This document shows, piece after piece, positions 35,315 through 47,972 of a DNA stretch of 64,000 bases. A model generated the notes under the pieces. That model did not search any database, had not been told where the DNA came from, and worked only from the letters and a program-made list of their open reading frames with translations. The DNA is taken from positions 620,001 to 684,000 of the forward strand of contig NW_026731872.1 in NCBI RefSeq assembly GCF_028476545.1. The letters run 5' to 3'. Positions within the stretch are counted from its first letter, which is position 1, and the number at the start of each line of letters is the position of its first letter. Position numbers and translations under genes: made by a program. The DNA comes from Physella acuta (Eukaryota; Mollusca; Gastropoda; Physidae).

Positions 35315-38300
35315 CGCAGAGGTTTGGATTGAGGTTGTGGACGTGTGTCCAGTGGTCAGGTTGACGTTGTGGACGTGTGTCCAGTGGTCTGGTTGACGTT
35401 GTGGAGGTGTGTCCAGTGGTCAGGTTGACGTTGTGGACGTGTGTCCAGTGGTCAGGTTGACGTTGTGGACGTGTGTCCAGTGGTCAGGTTGACGTTGTGG
35501 ACGTGTGTCCAGTGGTCAGGTTGACGTTGTGGACGTGTGTCCAGTGGTCAGGTTGACGTTGTGGACGTGTGTCCAGTGGTCAGGTTGACGTTGTGGACGT
35601 GTGTCCAGTGGTCAGGTTGACGTTGTGGACGTGTGTCCAGTGGTCAGGTTGACGTTGTGGACTTGTGTCCAGTGGTCAGGTTGACGTTGTGGACGTGTGT
35701 CCAGTGGTCAGGTTGAAGGTGTGAACGTGTGTCCAGTGGTCAGGTTGACGTTGTGAACGTGTGTCCAGTGGTCAGGTTGACGTTGTGGACGTGTGTCCAG
35801 TGGTCAGGTTGACGTTGTGGACGTGTGTCCAGTGGTCAGGTTGACGTTGTGGACGTGTGTCCAGTGGTCAGGTTGACGTTGATGGTGTGGACGTGTGTCC
35901 AGTGGTCAGGTTGACGTTGAAGGTGTGGACGTGTGTCCAGTGGTCAGGTTGACGTTGTGAACGTGTGTCCAGTGGTCAGGTTGACGTTGACGTTGTGAAC
36001 GTGTGTCCAGTGGTCAGGTTGACGTTGTGAACGTGTGTCCAGTGGTCAGGTTGACGTCGTGGACGTGTGTCCAGTGGTCAGGTTGACGTTGAAGGTGTGG
36101 ACGTGTGTCCAGTGGTCAGGTTGACGTTGTGGACGTGTGTCCAGTGGTCAGGTTGACGTTGTGGACGTGTGTCCAGTGGTCAGGTTGACGTTGTGGACGT
36201 GTGTCCAGTGGTCAGGTTGACGTTGTGGACGTGTGTCCAGTGGTCAGGTTGACGTTGAAGGTGTGAACGTGTGTCCAGTGGTCAGGTTGACGTTGTGGAC
36301 TTGTGTCCAGTGGTCAGGTTGACGTTGTGGACGTGTGTCCAGTGGTCAGGTTGACGTTGTGGACGTGTGTCCAGTGGTCAGGTTGACGTTGAAGGTGTGG
36401 ACGTGTGTCCAGTGGTCAGGTTGACGTTGTGGACTTGTGTCCAGTGGTCAGGTTGACGTTGTGGACGTGTGTCCAGTGGTCAGGTTGACGTTGTGGACGT
36501 GTGTCCAGTGGTCAGGTTGACGTTGAAGGTGTGGACGTGTGTCCAGTGGTCAGGTTGACGTTGTGAACGTGTGTCCAGTGGTCAGGTTGACGTTGACGTT
36601 GTGAACGTGTGTCCAGTGGTCAGGTTGACGTTGTGAACGTGTGTCCAGTGGTCAGGTTGACGTTGTGGACGTGTGTCCAGTGGTCAGGTTGACGTTGACG
36701 TTGTGGACGTGTGTCCAGTGGTCAGGTTGACGTTGTGGACATGTGTCCAGTGGTCAGGTTGACGTTGTGGACGTGTGTCCAGTGGTCAGGTTGACGTCGT
36801 GGACGTGTGTCCAGTGGTCAGGTTGACGTTGAAGGTGTGGACGTGTGTCCAGTGGTCAGGTTGACGTTGTGGACGTGTGTCCAGTGGTCAGGTTGACGTT
36901 GTGGACGTGTGTCCAGTGGTCAGGTTGACGTTGTGGACGTGTGTCCAGTGGTCAGGTTGACGTTGTGGACGTGTGTCCAGTGGTCAGGTTGACGTTGAAG
37001 GTGTGAACGTGTGTCCAGTGGTCAGGTTGACGTTGTGGACTTGTGTCCAGTGGTCAGGTTGACGTTGTGGACGTGTGTCCAGTGGTCAGGTTGACGTTGT
37101 GGACGTGTGTCCAGTGGTCAGGTTGACGTTGACGTTGTGAACGTGTGTCCAGTGGTCAGGTTGACGTTGTGGACGTGTGTCCAGTGGTCAGGTTGACGTT
37201 GTGGACGTGTGTCCAGTGGTCAGGTTGACGTTGTGGACGTGTGTCCAGTGGTCAGGTTGACGTTGTGGACGTGTGTCCAGTGGTCAGGTTGACTTTGATG
37301 GTGTGGACGTGTGTCCAGTGGTCAGGTTGACGTTGTGGACGTGTGCCCAGTGGTCAGGTTGACGTTGTGGACGTGTGTCCAGTGGTCAGGTTGACGTTGT
37401 GGACGTGTGTCCAGTGGTCAGGTTGACGTTGTGGACGTGTGTCCAGTGGTCAGGTTGACGTTGTGGACGTGTGTCCAGTGGTCAGGTTGACGTTGTGGAC
37501 GTGTGTCCAGTGGTCAGGTTGACGTTGTGGACGTGTGTCCAGTGGTCAGGTTGACGTTGTGGACGTGTGTCCAGTGGTCAGGTTGACGTTGATGGTGTGG
37601 AGGTGTGTCCAGTGGTCAGGTTGACGTTGTGGACGTGTGTCCAGTGGTCAGGTTGACGTTGTGAACGTGTGTCCAGTGGTCAGGTTGACGTCGTGGACGT
37701 GTGTCCAGTGGTCAGGTTGACGTTGAAGGTGTGAACGTGTGTCCAGTGGTCAGGTTGACGTTGTGGACTTGTGTCCAGTGGTCAGGTTGACGTTGTGGAC
37801 GTGTGTCCAGTGGTCAGGTTGACGTTGTGGACGTGTGTCCAGTGGTCAGGTTGACGTTGAAAGTGTGGACGTGTGTCCAGTGGTCAGGTTGACGTTGAAG
37901 GTGTGGACGTGTGTCCAGTGGTCAGGTTGACGTTGTGGACTTGTGTCCAGTGGTCAGGTTGACGTTGTGGACGTGTGTCCAGTGGTCAGGTTGACGTTGT
38001 GGACGTGTGTCCAGTGGTCAGGTTGACGTTGATGGTGTGGACGTGTGTCCAGTGGTCAGGTTGACGTTGTGGACGTGTGTCCAGTGGTCAGGTTGACGTT
38101 GTGGACGTGTGTCCAGTGGTCAGGTTGACGTTGTGGACGTGTGTCCAGTGGTCAGGTTGACGTTGAAGGTGTGGACGTGTGTCCAGTGGTCAGGTTGACG
38201 TTGTGGACGTGTGTCCAGTGGTCAGGTTGACGTTGATGTTGTGAACGTGTGTCCAGTGGTCAGGTTGACGTTGTGGACGTGTGTCCAGTGGTCAGGTTGA

Positions 38301-38630
38301 CGTTGTGGACGTGTGTCCAGTGGTCAGGTTGACGTTGTGGACGTGTGTCCAGTGGTCAGGTTGACGTTGTGGACGTGTGTCCAGTGGTCAGGTTGACGTT
38401 GTGGACGTGTGTCCAGTGGTCAGGTTGACGTTGTGGACGTGTGTCCAGTGGTCAGGTTGACGTTGTGGACGTGTGTCCAGTGGTCAGGTTGACGTTGTGG
38501 ACGTGTGTCCAGTGGTCAGGTTGACGTTGAAGGTGTGAACGTGTGTCCAGTGGTCAGGTTGACGTTGTGGACGTGTGTCCAGTGGTCAGGTTGACGTTGT
38601 GGACGTGTGTCCAGTGGTCAGGTTGACCTA
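35315..38630. repeat. Large satellite array, 32-bp unit with 38-bp variants, about 100 copies
   Basis: The unit contains GTGTGTCCAGTGGTCAGGTT and GACGTTGTGGAC. Longer units insert 'gaaggt', 'gatggt' or 'gacgtt'. Blocks of variants recur, for example the doubled GACGTTGACGTT unit near 35981 recurs near 36587. Confidence 0.98.
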
Positions 38631-39269
38631 GCAGTCGCCCACTGGAAGCAGAAGATCTCCAGACAAGCAAGTGATCGATGAAAGCTACCCCCCTCCCCAC
38701 CCCCTCCAAAGACAATCAGGTGATGAATGAAATTGAAAAGCCACTCTTTTATCACCCCCCTCCCCACACACAAGCAAGTGATCAATGAAAAGCCAGGCTT
38801 TTATCCCCCCCCCCCCCCAACCATTTGGTATCAAACAAGATCCGACAGAGATGAAACGGCCAGCGGGCGGGTGGGGGGTCCCATGCAATCTCTCGGCGCT
38901 TACCAAACACGAAGGGAAATAACTCTGTTGGCGAGATGGCGGGAAAAAGGCGAGACAACGATCCCAGCAGACGGATCCAAGAACGGTTGCCGGTATCAGG
39001 GGCCATTCTTGTAAACACTGGCCAAGATGGCCAAAGTGTGTTTGTAAGACATGTTTACAAAGTGAGAAAAGAGAATGGCCAATGGCGTCGACTGACGGAG
39101 CCAGCCTAGCTGCCAGTCCGCTGCTCACGTCAGCTGTAAATCCTGGCTAAAAGCTCAGATAGGGCAGACGGGTGCGGGGGGTCGGGCTAGGGAGGGGGGG
39201 GGGGGCTGGGAGGTACAGGTTTGCTGGGGAAAACTTAAACTACAACGTAAATAAAAAGTTCTAAATTCT
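38631..39269. other. Intergenic DNA with a 3-fold imperfect repeat
   Basis: 38660-38815 holds three diverged copies of a segment with AAGTGATCAATGAAA-like and CCCCTCCCCAC-like parts. The rest, 38820-39180, is complex sequence without a recognised gene. Confidence 0.5.
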
Positions 39270-40605
39270 GACTGAAGTTGACCAATGTTGTCCAGTCTGT
39301 AGTTGACCAGTGTTGTCTTGGCTGTAGTTGACCAATGTTGTCCAGTCTGTAGTTGACCAGTGTTGTCTTGGCTGTAGTTGACCAATGTTGTCCAGTCTGT
39401 AGTTGACCAGTGTTGTCCTGGCTGTAGTTGACCAATGTTGTCCAGTCTGTAGTTGACCAATGTTGTCTGGCTGTAGTTGACCAATGTTGTCTGGCTGTAG
39501 TTGACCAATGTTGTCCAGTCTGTAGTTGACCAGTGTTGTCCTGGATGTAGTTGACCAATGTTGTCCAGTCTGTAGTTGACCAATGTTGTCCAGTCTGTAG
39601 TTGACCAGTGTTGTCCTGGATGTAGTTGACCAATGTTGTCCTGGCTGTAGTTGACCAATGTTGTCCTGGCTGTAGTTGACCAATGTTGTCCTGGCTGTAG
39701 TTGACCAATGTTGTCCTGGCTGTAGTTGAACAATGGCTGTAGTTGACCAATGTTGTCCTGGATGTAGTTGACCAATGGCTGTTGTTGACCAATGTTGTCT
39801 TGGATGTAGTTGAACAATGGCTGTAGTTGACCAATGTTGTCCTGACTGAAGTTGACCAATGGCTGTAGTTGACCACTCTTGTCCTGGGTATAGTTGACCT
39901 ATGTTGTCCTGGCTGTAGTTGACCAATGTTGTCCAGTCTGTAGTTGACCAATGTTGTCCTGACTGTAGTTGACCAATGTTGTCCAGTCTGTAGTTGACCA
40001 ATGTTGTCCAGTCTGTAGTTGACCAGTGTTGTCCTGGATGTAGTTGACCAATGGCTTTTGTTGACCAATGTTGTCTTGGATGTAGTTGAACAATGGCTGC
40101 AGTTGACCAATGTTGTCCTGACTGAAGTTGACCAATGACTGAAGTTGACCAATGGCTGTAGTTGACCAATCTTGTCCTGGTTATAGTTGACCTATGTTGT
40201 CCTGGCTGTAGTTGACCAATGGCTATAGTTGACCAATGTTGTCCAGGCTGTAGTTTACCAATGTTGTCTTGGCTGTTGTTGACCAATGTTGTCCAGGCTG
40301 TAGTTGACCAATGTTGTCCAGGCTGTAGTTGACCAATTTTGTCTTAGATGTAGTTGACCAATGGCTGTAGTTGACCAATGGTTGTAGTTGACCAATGTTG
40401 TCTTGACTGTTGTTGACAAATGGCTGTAGTTGACCAATGTAGTCCAGGCTGTAGTTGACCAATGTTGTCTTAGATGTAGTTGACCAATGGCTGTAGTTGA
40501 CCAATGGATGTAGTTGACCAATGTTGTCTTAGATGTAGTTGACCAATGGCTGTAGTTGACCATTGTTGTCTTAGATGTAGTTGACCTATGTTGTCCTGGT
40601 AAAAT
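39270..40605. repeat. Minisatellite, ~25-bp unit with 17-bp short form, about 60 copies
   Basis: The unit is built from TGTAGTTGACCAATG and TTGTCCAGTC/TTGTCCTGGC/TTGTCTTGGA. Short units lack the TTGTC part ('aatggctgtagttgacc'). Mixed unit lengths make several overlapping spurious frames on the - strand. Confidence 0.97.
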
Positions 40606-40671
40606 ATATGTACTACATAAATTTCGTTCTGAGTCGCCCCCTTCCCGAAGAGACGGTTGCTTGAAAGAATC

Positions 40672-40745
40672 TCTAGCTACGGCAGGCTACCTCTGGCTAC
40701 GGCAGGCTACCTCTGGCTACGGCAGGCTACCTCTGGCTGCCGCTG
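40672..40745. repeat. Minisatellite, 20-bp unit, about 4 copies
   Basis: Copies of CTACGGCAGGCTACCTCTGG. Confidence 0.9.
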
Positions 40746-41291
40746 GCTACCTACAACCGCTGGTGAAGCCAGGTATCAAGAATCCCACCCGACTATCCCG
40801 GAAATATTCTGGACGCCTGGACCAGATTAATTAATTAGCAGAAAACATAATTACTGGCAACGAGTTTATCGTCGGGCGTGCCTAATTGGCTTAGTGTGAC
40901 ATTTCCCATTTGGCTGCTGGCGGCCCTCACACAATCTGGCAGCTCGACAGACTTGCCAGGTGGGCCGGCGGAGGCCAAGCAAATATTCTTTTCATAACTG
41001 CAGTCAAGTTTCATCTGGTGGCGGTGGAGATATTTTTAGACCCGCCCCTCCAAGGTTACAGGGAGCCCATGACGTTAGGCAACAGCTATAGATCGCTTAC
41101 AATTTTAAATGGCATAAAAAAATACAATTGGACGGTATTAAAACCTTAAAAAAAATTACGTATATATTTATTATGATACTTTATGTACGTCATACTTGCA
41201 GGAGCTTCAAAATGTGTAGTACGTCATACTTATCTCAAAGTGTACTCGTCTGCTGAGGTTGAACAAAGTTCTCATTGTTGACGTCTGCTAC
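40746..41291. other. Single-copy intergenic DNA, candidate conserved element
   Basis: 40795-41110 is complex, GC-balanced and rich in homeodomain-like words (AGATTAATTAATTAGC, CATAATTACTGG, CTAATTGGCTTAG). Regulatory function is inference from composition only. Confidence 0.35.
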
Positions 41292-42008
41292 TAGCTGGGC
41301 TACAGTCCCTGCCCACTTGTGTGGGTGGGCTACAGTCCCTGCCCACGTGTGTGGGTGGGCTACAGTCCCTGCCCACTTCTGTGGGTGGGCTACAGTCTCT
41401 GCCCACGTGTGTGGGTGGGCAACAGTCCCTGCCCACTTCTGTGGGTGGGCTACAGTCCCTGCCCATGTGTGGGTGGGCTACAGTCCCTGCCCACTTGTGT
41501 GGGTGGGCTACAGTCCCTGCCCACTTGTGTGGGTGGGCTACAGTCCCTGCCCACTTGTGTGGGTGGGCTACAGTCCCTGCCCACTTCTGTGGGTGGGCTA
41601 CAGTCCCTGCCCATGTGTGGGTGGGCTACAGTCCCTGCCACTTGTGTGGGTGGGCTACAGTCCCTGTTCACTTGTGTGGGTGGGCTACAGTACCTGCCCA
41701 CTTGTGTGGGTGGGCTACAGTCCCTGCCCACTTGTGTGGGTGGGCTACAGTACCTGCCCACTTGTGTGGGTGGGCTACAGTCCCTGCCCATGTGTGGGTG
41801 GGCTACAGTCCCTGTCCACGTGTGTGGGTGGGCTACAGTCCCTGCCCATGTGTGGGTGGGCTACAGTCCCTGCCCACGTGTGTGGGTGGGCTACAGTCCC
41901 TGCCCATGTGTGGGTGGGCTACAGTCCCTGCCCATGTGTGGGTGGGCTACAGTCCCTGCCCACTTGTGTGGGTGGGCTACAGTCCCTGTCCACGTGTGTG
42001 GGTGGTGG
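41292..42008. repeat. Minisatellite, 30-bp unit with 28-bp variant, about 24 copies
   Basis: The unit contains GGGCTACAGTCCCTGCCCAC followed by TTGTGTGGGT, CGTGTGTGGGT or the shorter ATGTGTGGGT. All three + frames read open. Confidence 0.97.
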
Positions 42009-42338
42009 GCTGAGCAGGCGTGGAACACGCATGCGCTATGTGGATTTTCAGCCAGTGACGTCAGTGGACAAGGCGAACACGTTTCCAGATAAGCAGACGA
42101 CAATGGCGGCCGTTCTTTGGTGGACGGCCTGTTGGATGGAGCCGAGAACATCTTTACTAGCTCAGCTTCATGTCGGACACATTGTTATACACAGACCGAC
42201 ATGGCTAGTCGATGATGTAATGGAGCGTGTTGCACCAAACATCCCCCCCCCCCCCTCAATCTCCTGTATTGCAACAATGTGAAATGGCATCGTTGTAGTC
42301 CCATTTGTAAGAAAGTCGCCCTTTATAGTTTTATAGTT
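42009..42338. other. Single-copy intergenic DNA
   Basis: Unique sequence with a C run at 42243-42255. No gene recognised. Confidence 0.5.
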
Positions 42339-42425
42339 CAAACTCCTCTCCCCATCTCAAACTCCTCTCCCCATCTCAAACTCCTCTCCCCATCTCAAAC
42401 TCCTCTCCCCATCTCAAACTCCTCC
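42339..42425. repeat. Minisatellite, 19-bp unit, about 5 copies
   Basis: Copies of CTCCTCTCCCCATCTCAAA. Confidence 0.95.
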
Positions 42426-42592
42426 CCATCCTAGCGTCTGCCCCCCCCCCCCCCCCATCATCTCCAATGATGACGTAATCTCCAGCCACGTAAAAGCTCC
42501 TCATCTGGCTATTTGTCAGTTTGTCAAGAGTCGACATCTTTAGTCTCGACTTACTCGTCTCTATAGCCACTACAGGGGCGCTAGCTCCATGC

Positions 42593-42958
42593 TGGACATG
42601 CTTGTTGTATGCTGGACGCGCTTGCTGTATGCTGGATGTGTTTGCTGTATGCTGGACATGCTTGTTGTATGCTGGACGTGCTTGCTGTATGCTGGATGTG
42701 TTTGTATGCTGGACGTGCTTGCTGTATGCTGGACGTGCTTGTTGTATGCTGGACATGCTTGCTGTATGCTGGACGTGCTTGCTGTATGCTGGACGTGCTT
42801 GTTGTATGCTGGACGTGCTTGTTGTATGCTGGACGTGCTTGCTGGACATGCTTGTTGTATGCTGGACGTGCTTGTTGTATGCTGGACGTGCTTGCTGTAT
42901 GCTGGACGTGCTTGCTGTATGCTGGACGTGCTTGCTGTATGCTGGACGTGCTTGCTGC
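42593..42958. repeat. Minisatellite, 20-bp unit, about 18 copies
   Basis: The unit is CTTGCTGTATGCTGGACGTG, with GTTG/GCTG and ACATG/ACGTG variants and two short units. Confidence 0.97.
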
Positions 42959-43206
42959 ACAATGTCGACTATGCTGGTACTACAACCAAAGTTAAGCTAC
43001 TATAAAAAACCAACCAAGTGTACACACAGATGTGTGGGGGTGTGTGTGAGTGTGTGTGTGGGGTAGGCAGGGATCGCACTGCCATGTCGGGGCACCGTGG
43101 CACACCGGAAACGCATTGAATCTGTCTAAGGTCCGCCTAATTGCCGCACTCTGGCAGAAACAGCTTATCGGATGGCCTTGGGGAGGTGAATCATGGCTCC
43201 TAGACA
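42959..43206. other. Single-copy intergenic DNA
   Basis: Includes a short (GTGT)n stretch near 43035-43063. Nothing else recognised. Confidence 0.5.
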
Positions 43207-43340
43207 CTAAGTGACTCGTGGCCTCAATGTTAACGGTGACTGGTGGCCTGAATGTTAACGGTGGCCAAAATGTTAACGGTGGCCGAAATGTTAACGGTGG
43301 CCGAAATGTTAACGGTGACTGTTGGCCAGAATGTTGACAC
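43207..43340. repeat. Minisatellite, 18-bp unit, about 6 copies
   Basis: Copies of GTGGCCGAAATGTTAACG with edge variants (GTGACTGGTGGCC). Confidence 0.9.
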
Positions 43341-44298
43341 CGAGAAAGAAAAGTCTGCCTGCTAGCCACTCAACAAGACCATCTTGATCCAAGGAATCTG
43401 ACGTCACGCCAACTTTGTTTCCGACAGGTAGAAGCGCCCAACTCCTTGAAGATTAATTAGACGCCATTAAATATTTATCTGAGTCTGGGTTTAATGAGCT
43501 TTCAAGCGCCTGATGCCGCGAGTTGCACCAATCAAAGATTAAAGTATCGTCTCAGTGCCGGATCAAATGGACGAGCCTCGTTCTGCCCGCCCGATGACAG
43601 AGCTTGAGCAGACGCAAGAAACAAAGTTAGCCAGAGTGGCCTCCCCTGGACCACCCCGGAAAACTTGCCCGCGTCAGCACCTCGCTAGCAGACGACGACG
43701 GCCTTAAGACGAGCCGGGGACCAGATAACGAAGTTCTTTAATCAACCCGGCCAGGCGGTGCTAGGGGGTGGGGGCGAGGGGGGGGGGGGATTAACGGGGT
43801 AGGAAGAAATAAAATATATGGCCCGCTGACAGATTGCCTGGGTTTTTAATTTAAAGAATGGCATTTTTTTTAATCTAATAAAACTCTATTGGTAACTTAA
43901 AGCTACATCTACAGGTACCTTTGTAAAATCAACATGTAATGGTAACTTTTAAAACAAGGAATAAGTTATCAACTTGAGATAGTAAAATCGCTATCAAGTA
44001 AAGATATCAGGAGTCGAGCTTAAAGAGTTTTAAAACGTGAATTCAAATGTGCTGTCATAGGAGGTATTGTGGGCGTGGCAACACAAGAAACAGGCAGAGC
44101 ACGTGACTCCTTGGTGCTACACACACGGCCATGCTCTCACACAAACCCGCACAACGGGGTGACGTCACGATGGCGGGTGTAGGGGAGGGAGGGGCCATCA
44201 CTAATGGGCGGAGTTGTCCACTTCTGGGTTACGTCAACATTTGGCCACGCCCACCGGCAAGTCCTGCTTGGTTATTGTCCTTACCTGCCCCCAACACC
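43341..44298. other. Single-copy intergenic DNA, candidate regulatory island
   Basis: 43430-43760 is complex and GC-balanced, and includes AGATTAATTAGACG, ACCAATCAAAGATTAAAG and GTTCTTTAATCAACC. That last word also occurs at about 23942 in HLX intron 1. No coding signal. Confidence 0.4.
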
Positions 44299-46080
44299 GA
44301 CCTGTCTCCAAAACCAACCTGTCTACAACACCAACCTGTCTACAACACCAACCTGACTACAACACCAACCTGTCTACAACACCAACCTGTCCCCAACACC
44401 AACCTACCCCCAACCTGACTACAACACCAACCTGTCCCCAACACCAACCTGCCCCCAACCTGTCTACAACACCAACCTGTCTCCAAAACCAACCTGTCTA
44501 CAACACCAACCTACCCCCAACCTGTCTACAACACCAACCTATCTACAACACCAACCTGTCTACAACACCAACCTATCTACAACACCAACCTGTCTACAAC
44601 ACCAACCTGTCCCCAACACCAACCTACCACCAACCTGTCTACAACACCAACCTACCCCCAACCTGTCTACAACACCAACCTATCTACAACACCAACCTGT
44701 CTACAACACCAACCTACCCCCAACCTGTCTACAACACCAACCTGTCTACAACACCAACCTGCCCCCAACCTGTCTACAACACCAACCTGTCTACAACACC
44801 AACCTATCTACAACACCAACCTGTCTACAACACCAACCTACCCCCAACCTGTCTACAACACCAACCTGTCTACAACACCAACCTGCCCCCAACCTGTCTA
44901 CAACACCAACCTGTCTACAACATCAACCTGTCTACAACACCAACCTGTCTACAACACCAACCTGCCCCCAACATTAACCTCTCTACAACACCAACCTGCC
45001 CCCAACCTGTCTACAACACCAACCTGCCCCCAACATTAACCTCTCTACAACACCAACCTGTCTACAACACCAACCTGCCCCCAACCTGTCTACAACACCA
45101 ACCTGACTACAACATCAACCTGTCTACAACACCAACCTGCCCCCAACCTGTCTACAACACCAACCTGCCCCCAACCTGTCTACAACACCAACCTGTCTAC
45201 AACACCAACCTGCCCCCAACATTAACCTCTCTACAACACCAACCTGTCTACAACACCAACCTGCCCCCAACCTGTCTACAACACCAACCTGACTACAACA
45301 TCAACCTGTCTACAACACCAACCTGCCCCCAACCTGTCTACAACACCAACCTGTCTACAACACCAACCTGCCCCCAACCTGTCTACAACACCAACCTGCC
45401 CCCAACTTGTCTACAACACCAACCTGCCCCCCCCCCCCCAACCTGTCTACAACACCAACCTGCCCCCAACTTGTCTACAACACCAACCTGCCCCCCCCCC
45501 CAACACCAACCTGTCTACAACACCAACCTGCCCCCAACTTGTCTACAACACCAACCTGCCCCCCCCCCCCAACACCAACCTGTCTACAACACCAACCTGC
45601 CCCCAACCTGTCTACAACACCAACCTGCCCCCCCCCCCAACACCAACCTGACTACAACACCAACCTGCCCCCAACCTGTCTACAACACCAACCTGCCCCC
45701 AACCTGTCTACAACACCAACCTGTCTACAACACCAACCTGACTACAACATCAACCTGTCTACAACACCAACCTGCCCCCAACCTGTCTACAACACCAACC
45801 TGTCTACAACACCAACCTGCCCCCAACCTGTCTACAACACCAACCTGCCCCCAACCTGTCTACAACACCAACCTGTCTACAACACCAACCTGCCTACAAC
45901 ACCAACCTGCCCCCAACACCAACCTGTCTACAACACCAACCTGTCTACAACACCAACCTGCCTATAACACCAACCTGCCCCCAACACCAACCTGCCCCCA
46001 ACACCAACCTGTCTACAACACCAACCTGCCCCCAACACCAACCTGCCCCCAACATCAACCTGCCCCCAACACCAACATAT
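44299..46080. repeat. Large minisatellite, 17-bp unit with 12-bp partial units, about 110 copies
   Basis: Units are AACCTGTCTACAACACC or AACCTGCCCCCAACACC. Short AACCTGCCCCC units and C-run expansions occur at 45425-45650. The 644-codon + frame through it is an artefact. Confidence 0.98.
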
Positions 46081-47063
46081 CTACTTCATCAACCTTGTAT
46101 TCTAAGACATGCATACAATCACAATGTGCATGTTTCCTAATAAATTAGACCAAAGCAACGAATGATTCCACCACCATCTGCAATGTTTTCTTCATCAAAC
46201 AAAACACGGACCTAGGATGCCAGTTTTAGAAATGAAACAAAAGGTCCCAAAAAAAGTTGGTCCCGGTAGTTTTTCGAGGCGGGTCTCGCAGCTTTCAGTC
46301 GTGTTGGGGGAATCAAGTAAATTGTTTAAGCCGGCCGGTGTAAAGCATATATGCCACGTTTATCACTATTTACATTTTTGACATTCCCTATTATCACCGC
46401 GACGCTGACAGCAGATGGGAGAGCACTCGGAAATCCCGGAAATGACGCGCAGTCGCTCGCTGGCAAGGAAAGCGAGGTCTAACCGAAGCGGGGTAACTCT
46501 CTTCCTTTCTTTACGTCTGCGATAGTTATCAAGCAAGTAATGCGTTCGTGTTTTGATTCGAGCGATCGCTGAATCATTGAGTTGTCTGGCTGTAAACAGC
46601 GAGTCTTCAATGGGAGGATGGGGGCTATCAGATGTGGCCAGCACATGTGAGACCTCGCCTCATCTCGTGAGAATCAGCCACAACAAATTCATCTAACGGG
46701 GTGTATCAGCAGTTCCGGTTTTAATCAGCTGACACCCCCCTCGCCCTAGAGCAGGGGCTAATGTATGAGGCGGTGTTAACCAGCTGATTACCCCCCGCCC
46801 CCTCCCCCAATTGCAAGAGGGATTACATGAAATGGATATGAACACAAAAGGTTTACAAAGCCAATCTTGTAATGATACCAGGTAAAGACGCTCATTGAAT
46901 GGAGTCATGTAACATCAAAACATTGGTTAATAGTGGGGGGAGTTTTCATTGAGGATAATGGCTCAGCTTTTTTAAACAGGGAAAAACCTTGCAACAGATG
47001 AATGTTATGATAACACAATGAATCAAACTCCTGTAAATGGGAGTGAACATAAAAACCAAAATG
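46081..47063. other. Single-copy DNA between the array and the YLPM1 3' end
   Basis: 46270-46690 is complex and GC-balanced. 46727-46790 holds an imperfect inverted repeat (AATCAGCTGACACC and GGTGTTAACCAGCTGATT). No gene recognised. Confidence 0.45.
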
Positions 47064-47069
47064 TTTATT
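47064..47069 (-). terminator. YLPM1: Candidate YLPM1 poly(A) signal
   Basis: TTTATT on the + strand reads AATAAA on the - strand, about 900 bases past the YLPM1 stop. It is the first canonical hexamer seen downstream. If used, the 24-bp array at 47214-47690 is transcribed in the 3' UTR. Confidence 0.4.
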
Positions 47070-47213
47070 AATTAATGAGTGTCTGTACAGTAGAGACTGG
47101 ACCTTAGCGAGACACAGATATATTACACCACGTTAAAACTTCAACACTCAACACATAGGTAGCTAATACTGGGTCACCTACACAACATTTAAAATAACAA
47201 ACAAGGCTCATTG

Positions 47214-47690
47214 TGGTCAATCCTAGGTGACCTCAGTAGGTCAATCCTAGGTGACCTCAGTTGGTCAATCCTAGGTGACCTCAGTCGGTCAATCCTAGGT
47301 GACCTCAGTAGGTCAATCCTAGGTGACCTCAGTAGGTCAATCCTAGGTGACCTCAGTAGGTCAATCCTAGGTGACCTCAGTTGGTCAATCCTAGGTGACC
47401 TCAGTAGGTCAATCCTAGGTGACCTCAGTAGGTCAATCCTAGGTGACCTCAGTAGGTCAATCCTAGGTGACCTCAGTTGGTCAATCCTAGGTGACCTCAG
47501 TAGGTCAATCCTAGGTGACCTCAGTAGGTCAATCCTAGGTGACCTCAGTAGGTCAATCCTAGGTGACCTCAGTTGGTCAATCCTAGGTGACCTCAGTAGG
47601 TCAATCCTAGGTGACCTCAGTTGGTCAATCCTAGGTGACCTCAGTAGATCAATCCTAGGTGACCTCAGTAGATCAATCCTAGATGACACC
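47214..47690. repeat. Minisatellite, 24-bp unit, about 20 copies, in the presumed YLPM1 3' UTR
   Basis: The unit contains GGTCAATCCTAGGTGACCTC. Junctions between units read TGACCTCAGTAGGTCA, an everted pair of nuclear-receptor half-sites with 4-bp spacing. Homogeneous except for TAGG/TTGG/TCGG variants. Confidence 0.97.
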
Positions 47691-47972
47691 ACTTCATCAA
47701 ATCTTAACAGTGATGCAACTACTCAGGTAAAACCTGCACACAGGTAACACCTGTTCGCAGGTATCACACAAGCCACATCAAAAACTATTACTAAATACAA
47801 TTCATTGACTGATATTCTTCAACAAAATAATTACACAACTTTACAATTTGAATTTTAAAAAATTAAAAATAAAACAATGTATACAAGAACCATGAAGAAA
47901 CTGGGTTTGGCTTGTTCTGTTACTCTGTCCCCCCTCCCCCACGGAGGAGTACAGCAAAGAATGGGGGAGCTG

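Noticed and set aside
41292-42008. CRISPR-like regularly spaced repeats
   Set aside because: No unique spacers. Whole units are repeated, as in all the other arrays here, and the genome is eukaryotic.
39155-42282. Several 190-340-codon frames
   Set aside because: Repeat-driven frames of the 25-bp and 30-bp arrays. Overlapping registers and no recognisable domain.
44214-46148. 644-codon open frame rich in Thr, Pro, Gln, Asn
   Set aside because: Product of a 17-bp satellite with C-run indels. Codon content follows the repeat and the flanks are non-coding.
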